This document shows, in pieces, positions 44,460-51,844 of a stretch of 64,000 nt of DNA. Where the stretch lies: contig NZ_JAMBOH010000021.1 of NCBI RefSeq assembly GCF_023715505.1, forward strand, positions 1-64,000. Direction: 5' to 3'. Position 1 is the stretch's first letter. Each line of letters begins with the position of its first letter. A program made the position numbers and the translations under genes. This stretch comes from Neobacillus cucumis. GTDB taxonomy: Bacteria > Bacillota > Bacilli > Bacillales_B > DSM-18226. The notes below the pieces were generated by a model. The model saw nothing but the letters and a program-made list of their open reading frames with translations, searched no databases and was not told where the DNA came from.

Positions 44460-45622
44460 AAAAGGTGGTTATCTGTTGTACTTGCTTATTGCTATTGACA
44501 GGTTGCTGGGACCGGACTGAATTAAAGCAGCTGGGAATCGTAATGGGTATTGCCGTTGATAAAGATCCGGATTCCGGGGAATTTATTGTTTCCACTCAAA
44601 TGTTAAGACCGGAGGCACTAAGTACACAATCGCCCAGTACCGAAAAGCCCGTTGAAAAAGTAGTTACTACGGGAAAGACCATCTTCGAAGCCATAAGGAA
44701 ATCCAATTTAGAATTCGACCGTAAAGGATTTTATGCTCACAATAAAGTCATTGTAATCGGTGAAGACTTGGCAAAAGAAGGTCTGTTGCCAGTTCTTGAC
44801 TTTTTTCAGCGCGGGAAAGAAATCCGGGGTTATGTGTTCGTATGTATAGCAAAGAATGCACAAGCAAGAGAAATTCTGGAATCAGATACAGGGGGAATCG
44901 AACCCATCCCTGCTTTAAGATTAAGAGATATGATTGAAGATACGAAATTTCAGTTAAAAGCAACTAAAATCAATCTGCTTAATTTTTATAAAGAGTCGAT
45001 CGGAAGCGGAATTGAACCCGTAGTTGGGGTGTTAGAATTTGAAAAAGACAAATTTTCAAAAAAACATGTAAAATTGTCCGGCGGAGCTGTTTTTAATAAG
45101 GATAAATTAATTGGCTATTTAAATGAACGTCAAACAATCGGCTATCGATGGTGTAAAAGTGAAATAGAATCGGGAGCGGTATCCATCCCCTCACCTGTAA
45201 ATGAAGATCGATATGAATCGGTTGAAGTGAAAAAATCCGATACAACCATAAAACCAACCGTAAAAGGAAATGACATCTCTTTTACCATTAACGTTGAAGG
45301 TGAAGGGATTATCACCGAACAGGAAGTTATGACATCACTTGAAGACAATACAAGAAAACTTGAACATATGAAGAAGACAGAAGAAAAAATGAACAAGCAA
45401 ATTGAAAAATATATCAAATTAGCTATAGAAAAAGCGCAAAAAGAATTCCATTCTGATATTTTTGGTTTTGGAAGAGCTTTAAACAAAGAAGAACCAAAGG
45501 TATGGAATCAAGTAAAAAATGATTGGAATGAACGTTTTGCTGAAGTCCCTTATACAGTAAATGTTCATTTTAAAATCAATTCTACCGGGTTAATGCGGGG
45601 ACCATTCCAAGCCAAAAATTAA
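44456..45622 (+). CDS. Spore germination receptor C subunit lipoprotein (Ger(x)C family)
   Basis: The GTG start overlaps the gerA-type stop. The 388 residues begin with a lipoprotein signal: basic MKKV, hydrophobic core, and lipobox LLTGC with Cys 17 followed by WDRTELKQLG, the usual GerC start. The mature part contains PVVGVLEFEKDKF and the LSGGAVFNKDKLIGYLN segment typical of the C-terminal domain. It is anchored on the outer face of the spore inner membrane. Confidence 0.93.
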   Translation: MKKVVICCTCLLLLTGCWDRTELKQLGIVMGIAVDKDPDSGEFIVSTQMLRPEALSTQSPSTEKPVEKVVTTGKTIFEAIRKSNLEFDRKGFYAHNKVIVIGEDLAKEGLLPVLDFFQRGKEIRGYVFVCIAKNAQAREILESDTGGIEPIPALRLRDMIEDTKFQLKATKINLLNFYKESIGSGIEPVVGVLEFEKDKFSKKHVKLSGGAVFNKDKLIGYLNERQTIGYRWCKSEIESGAVSIPSPVNEDRYESVEVKKSDTTIKPTVKGNDISFTINVEGEGIITEQEVMTSLEDNTRKLEHMKKTEEKMNKQIEKYIKLAIEKAQKEFHSDIFGFGRALNKEEPKVWNQVKNDWNERFAEVPYTVNVHFKINSTGLMRGPFQAKN

Positions 45623-45750
45623 CGCCTGAACATTAACGTAAACAGATGGAAAGCAATCAACAGGAGAAAGGTCAAAATAAACATGAAACTTCCGATTAAT
45701 ATGAAGTTACTTATTAAATCAGCTTTCCTGATTAATTCTAGGATTACCAT
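45619..45750 (-). CDS. Small two-segment membrane protein of the germination locus (D-subunit-like)
   Basis: This 43-codon frame starts at ATG 45750 behind AAGAGGAGATAGAG, two bases after the gerB-type stop, and ends tail-to-tail with the C-subunit stop (shared bases). It encodes MVILELIRKADLISNFILIG, then one hydrophobic stretch ending HLFTLMFRR. Short genes for small membrane proteins are known next to some gerA-type operons in Bacillus and Clostridia ('D' proteins). The placement and tight coupling with gerB favour that role. Confidence 0.65.
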   Translation of the reverse strand: MVILELIRKADLISNFILIGSFMFILTFLLLIAFHLFTLMFRR

Positions 45751-45752
45751 CT

Positions 45753-46850
45753 CTATCTCCTCTTTTTTGAGCTCATCACTTTTTTCTTAAGAAAAATAAC
45801 AATTAATAATAATATGCTCATAAGGTTGATCATGGCCATCGCATACGTGTGAACCTCAAAACCAAGCCACCGGTGATAGGCCATATTTTCAAATCGCATA
45901 TTATTGTAAATCGGGAAGATTAGTCCTAAAGCAAGAATCACCCATCTTATATTTTGGATTTTAAATATCCAGATAATTGCAAGGACACCGGCGTAAAAAT
46001 GCAAACTCATTTTGTAAAAGCCGCCAATAAACATGATTAAAACGGCTAGTAAGTCTAAATTCGTGATGAAGTCAGCGATGTTAATAGATAGAATCGTTTG
46101 CAATAATGGAACCTCAGTATTCGCTGTGAGATCTGGCCCCAAAATAGCAAGCATGATAATTAGTGAAAAGATGATTAAGAATGTTGAAAACGCCACAGCC
46201 AAAAAGGTAATTTTCCGTATGCCTTCCTGCTTATTAACAAAATGCCAAAACATAATAAAAACGACAAGCTCACCAAAAGGGAATACCACAACGTCGAGTA
46301 AGGTTTTCCCTAAAAGCGGTTTAATTCCATTTCCTAAAATAGGAAGTAATCCATTTATATCAAATTGACCCGAAAACATGGTGAAAATATAGATAGTAAT
46401 CAGAAAAATAATAAAGACTGGCAATAAAATTTCACCGGTTCTTGCTAATACTTCAAAGCCTAACGATAGGATGTAGATCGATACCAGCATAAAAAAATAA
46501 AGGATAACGAGAAGAGGTGTCATCGGCAGCGCCGTCATTTTAATCAGTGCTCCAAATTCATAAAAATTGTAACTGGCACTGTCTAAAAAATAGGCTGCGT
46601 AAATAATCAACAAAGGAATGGCTAATTTTCTTCCTACTGCCGTATTTAGAATTTCGGAAAAATTTTGATCAGGACAAATTCTTGGGATTTGTGTAAATAC
46701 CCATATCAAACCTGTTCCGATAAAGAAAGCTAGTAAAACAACCAGCCAAGCATCCTGTTTAGCAGCGATTCCAAGCGCAAAAAGGGTTGTGCTTCCCACT
46801 TCAAATAACATAATGAGCATAAATAATTGAATTTTGGTGATTTGAATCAT
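45753..46850 (-). CDS. Spore germination receptor B subunit (GerB/endospore germination permease)
   Basis: The ATG at 46850 has GAGGTGGC upstream; longer frames begin without a ribosome site. The 365 residues form about ten membrane segments with the APC-superfamily GerB pattern (QITKIQLFMLIMLFEVGSTT at the start). The B subunit binds the germinant. It is on the minus strand, convergent with the A and C genes, which is unusual since these genes normally share one operon A-B-C. Confidence 0.92.
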   Translation of the reverse strand: MIQITKIQLFMLIMLFEVGSTTLFALGIAAKQDAWLVVLLAFFIGTGLIWVFTQIPRICPDQNFSEILNTAVGRKLAIPLLIIYAAYFLDSASYNFYEFGALIKMTALPMTPLLVILYFFMLVSIYILSLGFEVLARTGEILLPVFIIFLITIYIFTMFSGQFDINGLLPILGNGIKPLLGKTLLDVVVFPFGELVVFIMFWHFVNKQEGIRKITFLAVAFSTFLIIFSLIIMLAILGPDLTANTEVPLLQTILSINIADFITNLDLLAVLIMFIGGFYKMSLHFYAGVLAIIWIFKIQNIRWVILALGLIFPIYNNMRFENMAYHRWLGFEVHTYAMAMINLMSILLLIVIFLKKKVMSSKKRR

Positions 46851-46995
46851 TCTTTTATTGCCACCTCGAGTTTTGATAAGAAATGATTCTAAGAAGGAAA
46901 TATAATGGAACATTCAATAAACTATTTTAGACAAAGAGTTTTTTGATTAAACATAACTTGCGGACCGTTCCCTTAAATATTTGGGTTGGCATGTA

Positions 46996-47027
46996 AAAAA
47001 ATAAAAGCCCCATGGAAAGGGGCTTGG
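46996..47027 (-). terminator. Rho-independent terminator of MarR copy 1
   Basis: The stem AAGCCCC/GGGGCTT with a seven-base loop is followed on the minus strand by a T-rich run. It lies about 160 bases after the MarR stop. Nothing else was recognised in 46914-47183. Confidence 0.7.
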
Positions 47028-47183
47028 AATGAATAAGAATAAGCGGATATCGTTTATGTACTGCGTGGCTTCCCAGTTAGAACACTGTTTTTTAATTGCA
47101 CTGTATGTTTGATGAAAAGAAACGAATAACTAACTAAATAAAGACATGGAATAAAAATGGGTTTACCAATTAACTTGATATCA

Positions 47184-47615
47184 TTACACCTCTTTCAAAT
47201 GCTCAACCAGCCGGCTAAGTAAATCGCTTAAAACTACTATTTCTTGATCAGTATAAATATGATAAGTCTCGACATTAAAATCATTTCGTAAAGATTTCAA
47301 TTGCTCATAAACACGGATTCCTTCCTCTGTTATCTTCACCCGAGTTCTTCTTTTATCTTCAGGGTCTTGAAATAGAGTAACTAAATTGGATTGCTGCAGG
47401 CGATTGATCATCCCGGTCATATTTTGTTTCGTTACAAGCATTTCTTCTTTAAGTTCACCAATTGAAATTTCTCCGCTATTAATGATGGTTCTAAGAATCA
47501 CCCATTGCTGTATGCTATTGAGTCCAACATCTGCAACCATCTTTGCTCCGTATCTGCTTAAGAGATTGGAGAGCCTAAAGATATCTAACGTAATGTTTGT
47601 TTTAACTTCTTCCAT
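47184..47615 (-). CDS. MarR-family transcriptional regulator, copy 1
   Basis: The ATG at 47615 follows GGAGGTTTAT; an upstream ATG six codons earlier has no site. The 143 residues show the winged-helix core: [40 protein letters not shown] (recognition helix) and [16 protein letters not shown] (wing). It is divergent from the MFS gene, with palindromic operators in between, so it probably represses that exporter. A near-identical copy is at 54049-54480. Confidence 0.92.
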   Translation of the reverse strand: MEEVKTNITLDIFRLSNLLSRYGAKMVADVGLNSIQQWVILRTIINSGEISIGELKEEMLVTKQNMTGMINRLQQSNLVTLFQDPEDKRRTRVKITEEGIRVYEQLKSLRNDFNVETYHIYTDQEIVVLSDLLSRLVEHLKEV

Positions 47616-47665
47616 ATAAACCTCCGCGTCCATAGATTATTGATTATCTTAATGGGATTGAAAAA

Positions 47666-47731
47666 TTTAGTCAAGTTGTTGACTAAATTACGAAGATAAC
47701 TTAAACTAATTTAGTCAATACCTTGACAATT
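47666..47731. promoter_or_regulatory. MarR-type operator pair between marR and MFS copy 1
   Basis: The palindrome TTTAGTCAAGTTGTTGACTAAA occupies 47666-47687, with nine-base perfect arms. A second, imperfect copy (TTTAGTCAATACCTTGACAATTA) occupies 47710-47731. They are 44 bases apart between the divergent genes, as expected for MarR binding sites. The second also contains a TTGACA that could be a -35 element of the MFS promoter. Both sites are missing at the second MarR-MFS locus. Confidence 0.7.
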
Positions 47732-47782
47732 AGATTTTGCCATATTTTTATTTTACTATTTTTTAAATGAAGGAGACAAAAC

Positions 47783-48611
47783 ATGCCAACAACAACAACA
47801 AATCGTAAAATGGTCACCGTTGCGATGCTGGTTGCTATTCTATTAGTCGCCAATGATGTTACGGTCGTCAGTACCGCCATGCCGCGGATTGTCAGTGACC
47901 TCAGCGGGTTAAAGTTAATCAGCTGGGTATTTGCGATCTATACGCTTACCACTTCTGTTACGACGCCCATTTACGGTAAATTAGCTGATTTATTTGGGCG
48001 AAAAAAAATTTTTATAACTGGCGTTATTTTATTTGTGGCAGGCTCGATGTTATCAGGTGCTGCTTATACGATGACTCAATTAATTAGGTTCCGAGCCTTT
48101 CAAGGAATTGGGGCTGGTCGGTCATGCCGTTAACCTTTACGATTATTGGTGACCTCTACCCTGGAGAACAGCGAGCTAAAATGCAGGGAGTGTTTAGTTC
48201 GGTCTGGGGATGGGTTACGCGACAACTCCAACAACCGTTCTTGTTCAATCAGCGGTTGGCTGGCAAATGCGTGGAGCGGCAACCGCATCAAATACCTTTA
48301 CTAGGTCCATTGGCCAAACGGTTGGGGTTGCTGTCTTTGGAACGATTTTTAACAACTCACTGATTACTTTTGGAAGAGAACATGCAGCCGGAGGATGGAG
48401 CGGTGGAGGCAATATTAGTGATGTTTTAAGTTCAGAAACCATTAATAAGCTGCCTGCAAGTGTTCTTACGATGATCCATGAGGGGCTCGCCCATGGGATG
48501 CACCTTGTGTTTATTCTTGTGTTTTTTATCGGGGTGGCTAACCTCATCGCTACTTTCTTCCTTCCATCACACAAGAAGGTAATGGAGCATCAAAAGCAAG
48601 TCCAGCATTAA
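47783..48611 (+). pseudogene. MFS (DHA2-type) multidrug transporter, copy 1, frameshifted and internally deleted
   Basis: The N-terminus is intact: MPTTTTNRKMVTVAMLVAIL, then [15 protein letters not shown] and [13 protein letters not shown] (MFS motif A). One base is lost near 48117 (GGTCGGTCATGCC against GGTGCGGTCATGCC in copy 2), giving a premature stop. About 0.68 kb is also missing at 48207-48216, where TGGGG joins ATGGG; the lost part corresponds to roughly 54874-55556 of copy 2. The C-terminal part from [10 protein letters not shown] onward remains. It cannot make a functional transporter. A terminator, AAGCCGCCC/GGGCGGCTT, follows at 48616-48636. Confidence 0.92.
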
Positions 48612-48615
48612 TCGT

Positions 48616-48642
48616 TAAGCCGCCCTAGGGCGGCTTTCTTCA
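48616..48642 (+). terminator. Rho-independent terminator after MFS copy 1
   Basis: The nearly loopless stem AAGCCGCCCTAGGGCGGCTT is followed by TTCTTCAT. The equivalent in copy 2 (about 55977-55997) is degraded. Confidence 0.7.
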
Positions 48643-48650
48643 TACTTTTA

Positions 48651-49040
48651 CTAAGATGTGTAAAGCTTCCAATCACCTGATTCGATATGATTTTTCAACA
48701 GTGATTCCTGATGTCCGGCAATAAAATATAGATAGGCTTCTATTTTATCAGTATCATAAAAAACAACTTGCTTCTTGCGGTTGTATAAGTTATTTCTATC
48801 ATTTGGACGGTAATCTTCCAATTCATCTAGCCTATACAGCTGTTCTTCGGATACAAGATATATTTCACCATAGACTCTATCGTTCATTGATTCCTTCAAT
48901 GCTGGGTAACCGAGGCCTGTATCAAAAAGACGTCCACTCGTCCACGCCTTCCGGGCGATTAATGTAGCCTCCTTCAGTAAATAGTGATTACTTTCATTTT
49001 TTCTTAATGTTCCATACACAAAGACATAAATGTTGTTCAT
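48651..49040 (-). CDS. Gamma-glutamylcyclotransferase-like (AIG2/GGCT family) protein, copy 2
   Basis: The 129 residues keep FVYGTLRKNE, GRLFDTGLGYPALKE and the catalytic-glutamate segment LDELEDYRPND. It is clearly paralogous to the protein at 1697-2104 and lacks that copy's basic C-terminal extension. The ATG is preceded by AGGAGGAAAGTTGG. Upstream sequence up to about 49130 also matches the other locus, in a frameshifted state. Confidence 0.85.
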   Translation of the reverse strand: MNNIYVFVYGTLRKNESNHYLLKEATLIARKAWTSGRLFDTGLGYPALKESMNDRVYGEIYLVSEEQLYRLDELEDYRPNDRNNLYNRKKQVVFYDTDKIEAYLYFIAGHQESLLKNHIESGDWKLYTS

Positions 49041-49126
49041 CCAACTTTCCTCCTATTGTTCAATTCCAGCATTTTTATTTGACGTAAAATTCTTTGCAGG
49101 TTTCAATGGTCGCCGAAAGACCTCGC

Positions 49127-49738
49127 TTATGACAAAATATCGGGTAGATGGTGCTTGTACATTTCTAATGCATTTATATTACTTTGTAAAGTAGTGATTG
49201 TTTTAGGATTTGGTGTAGAAAAAATAGTCGGATAATCTATTTCATCGAACTTTTCTTGAATTGGAAATGCTAAAATTTCTTCATCTATAGAAAATTCTGC
49301 TTGGACTCCAGGTTCATTTCCACGGGCATCTAAGCGAATCCATCGGTTAAGTGAACTAAGGTAAACTCCATTTAGCGTATGTAGTGAATAACCTTTATCT
49401 GGTGTATCGAATATCATAAGTCGTTGATAACAAAAACCCGTCGGTATTCCCTCCGACCTTAATAAAGCAGCCAATAAATTTGATTTTGCGTAACATATAC
49501 CCTCTTTGTATTTAAGTACCTCTGAAGCTTTACAAGTAACTATTGTACTTTGAATGTCCCATGTATGAGATATTGTATCTCTTACAAATTCGAAGGCAGT
49601 CCTCACTTTTTCAATTTCTGTCTGTCCATCATGAAACATTTCAGCAACCGCTTCTTTAATTAAAGGATGCGAAAAATCGACTTCATCTAATTCTTTTAAA
49701 TAATCTTTTAAGTCTGCTGATTCCACAATCAGTTCCAA
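49127..49738 (-). CDS. Transglutaminase-like (cysteine protease fold) protein
   Basis: This 203-residue protein starts at a TTG behind ATGGAGTGG. The transglutaminase-core triad is visible: Cys in KEGICYAKSNLLAALLR (residue about 82), His in YSLHTLNGVYL, and Asp in RWIRLDARGN. Such proteins are bacterial transglutaminase/protease-like enzymes of unknown target; there is no signal peptide. The stop is followed directly by remnant sequence and then the cyclotransferase gene. Confidence 0.85.
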   Translation of the reverse strand: MELIVESADLKDYLKELDEVDFSHPLIKEAVAEMFHDGQTEIEKVRTAFEFVRDTISHTWDIQSTIVTCKASEVLKYKEGICYAKSNLLAALLRSEGIPTGFCYQRLMIFDTPDKGYSLHTLNGVYLSSLNRWIRLDARGNEPGVQAEFSIDEEILAFPIQEKFDEIDYPTIFSTPNPKTITTLQSNINALEMYKHHLPDILS

Positions 49739-49873
49739 TTAACACCACTCCATATTTTTTTACATAATTAAACATTCGTTTATATTAATATACAACGTTG
49801 GTATGCAACCATTCTTTAACTAAACTTACTAATATAATAATAGACAACATAATTTCTTTAAAGAGTGATTCAA

Positions 49874-50023
49874 TTGGCTCCTAAATTTTTATCTAATAAT
49901 GAAGTTACCGGTTACTTGAGGAAAACCTATTTTATCTATGCCGTGGCTGTTATTTTTTTAGGGCTTGCTTCTCGAAAATACAGTACATATTTGCCTTTAT
50001 ATATCATTAAGTTCTCCAAATAA
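49874..50023 (+). pseudogene. Truncated DUF2809-like membrane protein gene (49 codons)
   Basis: A frame from TTG 49874 reads one basic loop, a hydrophobic helix (FIYAVAVIFLGLASRKYSTYLP) and stops soon after. 'GLASRK...YLP' is the N-terminal pattern of DUF2809 proteins, normally about 120 residues long, so the 3' part has been lost. A TATAAT at 49833-49838 lies upstream; about 60 bases around it recur at 56062-56123 ahead of another broken gene. The remainder of 49739-50108 holds this promoter region and a hairpin at 50046-50094 with GACTC/GAGTC-type arms. Confidence 0.5.
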
Positions 50024-50108
50024 GTTCAAAAAACAGAAAGTAAATACAAAACTGACTCAAAAGAGTCGTCATTTATCGACCCTTTTGAATCAGCCTCATC
50101 AATTCATC

Positions 50109-50870
50109 TTAAAAATTCATTTTCGACTGTCCGCCATCCACATTAATACTCGCACCTACAATCCATGATGCTTTTACGGAGGCTAGAAACAGCGCCACAT
50201 TGGCGATTTCCTCCGGTGTGCCGAATCGGCCAGCTGGAATTTCCTTTTTCACAAATTCTTTAATGCCTTCCGGATCTGCTTCGATGCGTTTTTGCCAGTT
50301 GGCCGTTTCATGCAAGATGCTTCCGGGCGCGATACTGTTTACCCTAATTCCATATGGGATTACCTCATCTGCCAACGACTTCGTAAAACTGATTAGTGCG
50401 GATTTGGCATTATTATAAGTAACTTTCCCTCCGCTTTCCCTTCCATAAATAGACGTAATATTGATAATTGAACCCGATCGCTGCTTTTTCATATGCTCCA
50501 CAGCCAACTTGCTTAAATGGACTGCTGAAAAATAATTCAGCTCCATTGCCTGATAAAACATATCCATTTCCGTTTCAGTTGCTTTCCCGCCATTGCTCCC
50601 GCCAGCATTATTAATTAGGATGTCAATCGTTCCGTATTGTTCTATAACCGATTGAAACATTTTTCCACGTTCGTCCGCATTGGTGATATCTGCTTGGAAA
50701 ATAGAAACGCTGCCCCCAAGCTCTTGTTTTGCGATTTCTAAAGCTTCCAGCTTTCGGGCCGTTATTGAGACATTCGCTCCCTCCGCCACAAACGCGTTGA
50801 CGATGGCTTTGCCAATTCCCTTTGAGCCACCAGTTATGAGTACATTTTTTCCATTCAATTGCAAGTCCAT
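50109..50870 (-). CDS. Short-chain dehydrogenase/reductase
   Basis: This 253-residue classical SDR has the cofactor motif TGGSKGIG at residues 12-19, NNAGGSNGG near 90, ITSIYGRESGG with catalytic Ser, YNNAKSAL with Y-x3-K, and a C-terminal ASINVDGGQS. The substrate is not evident. It stands alone between the truncated DUF2809 gene and the stress-protein gene. Confidence 0.88.
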   Translation of the reverse strand: MDLQLNGKNVLITGGSKGIGKAIVNAFVAEGANVSITARKLEALEIAKQELGGSVSIFQADITNADERGKMFQSVIEQYGTIDILINNAGGSNGGKATETEMDMFYQAMELNYFSAVHLSKLAVEHMKKQRSGSIINITSIYGRESGGKVTYNNAKSALISFTKSLADEVIPYGIRVNSIAPGSILHETANWQKRIEADPEGIKEFVKKEIPAGRFGTPEEIANVALFLASVKASWIVGASINVDGGQSKMNF

Positions 50871-50937
50871 TTTAAAATCTCCTTTTCATGTAAACTATTA
50901 TCCATTTTAGCGTCATTATCGAAAAAAATAAAAGACG

Positions 50938-50976
50938 AAAAAGGGTACCGTCTCCACTTGAAGACAGTACCCTTTT
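50938..50976 (-). terminator. Rho-independent terminator of the YflT-type stress gene
   Basis: The hairpin AAAAGGGTACCGTCT/AGACAGTACCCTTTT lies about 30 bases after the stop at 51009. Confidence 0.85.
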
Positions 50977-51008
50977 CACTTCTAATCATTAAAATTTTCT
51001 GTTGTGTC

Positions 51009-51572
51009 TCAGCTCGTAATTTGATTCAAAGAAGTGACCGGAGTATTGTGTGGACCATTCGATCGAATGGTACCGTCTGGATCGTGTTGGTTTACAGGGG
51101 TATCCACTCGTTGCCCTTCTCCTAGACGGTTTTGTCGGCGTTCCACCACAACAAGGAATTTACCTTCTTTTACATAGCCTTCGTAACGGTCAGCCTCTTC
51201 TTCAGGAATTCCTAATCCAATTAAAACTCCTGCCAAACCACCTACTCCTGCTCCAGCAACCGCCCCAGTCAGGGTAGCAGCAATTGGTCCGGCCGCTACA
51301 ATAGGTCCGACACCTGGTATAGCGAGGGCTCCTACGCCAGCAAGGAGTCCTAATATCCCACCAAGTGCACCGCCTGTTGCAGCTCCAGTAAGAGCGCTTT
51401 TTTCAGTTGTCGTACCAATCGTATCATTAATGTCTTTTACAGCGTCTTTGTTTTTCCCGATAACTGAAATATCTTCGGAAGCATAACCCTGTCGTTTTAA
51501 ATCTTCAACCGCCTGGATTACCTCTTGTTCAGTATCGTAAACTCCCACCAAATGTTTTTCATGTTCATACAT
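51009..51572 (-). CDS. General stress protein with YflT domain and glycine-rich core
   Basis: The start is behind AAAGGAGGAATTTCA. The 187 residues have an N-terminal YflT-type domain (LVGVYDTEQEVIQAVEDLKR, residues about 8-27; ISVIGKN near 40). A glycine/alanine-rich segment follows (residues about 63-125), then LGIPEEEADRYEGYVKEGKFLVVVE. Such heat-/salt-induced proteins belong to the sigma-B regulon in Bacillus, and a matching promoter lies upstream. A truncated duplicate lies at 42456-42667. Confidence 0.88.
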   Translation of the reverse strand: MYEHEKHLVGVYDTEQEVIQAVEDLKRQGYASEDISVIGKNKDAVKDINDTIGTTTEKSALTGAATGGALGGILGLLAGVGALAIPGVGPIVAAGPIAATLTGAVAGAGVGGLAGVLIGLGIPEEEADRYEGYVKEGKFLVVVERRQNRLGEGQRVDTPVNQHDPDGTIRSNGPHNTPVTSLNQITS

Positions 51573-51608
51573 TGAAATTCCTCCTTTGATTGGTAGTTCT
51601 TATTATAG

Positions 51609-51634
51609 CTACCCGCCCTAGGGAGGAATGAAAC
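51609..51634 (-). promoter_or_regulatory. Sigma-B-like promoter of the stress gene
   Basis: On the minus strand GTTTCA (51634-51629), 14 spacer bases and GGGTAG (51614-51609) resemble the sigma-B consensus GTTTaa-N12-15-GGGtAt. The site is about 36 bases before the start codon, which fits the stress-protein assignment. Confidence 0.65.
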
Positions 51635-51829
51635 ATTTATTCTTTAAGTATAAACATTCTGATCACGAAATTGGTTTATTTTGTATTTTCACTCAAATGT
51701 TCCTAATGGGGTGGCTCTAACCTTAAGACAGAAAATAAGTGATGATATTCAAAATGTGAAAAGGGAAGAGCAAAATAAACCCGATGAACAATACAGGAAA
51801 TATAATAAGTAACATCTATGGGTGGTTTT

Positions 51830-51844
51830 TGGTGTCAGGCACCA
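51830..51844. repeat. 15-bp palindromic repeat (left of the oxidoreductase gene)
   Basis: TGGTGTCAGGCACCA has arms TGGTG/CACCA around five bases. The oxidoreductase stop codon (TGA, 51835-51837 minus strand) lies inside it. An identical copy sits at 53899-53913, just upstream of the gene's start. Confidence 0.85.

Noticed and set aside
48124..48363. Separate small protein after MFS copy 1
   Set aside because: It is the middle part of the MFS gene read after the frameshift, not an independent gene.
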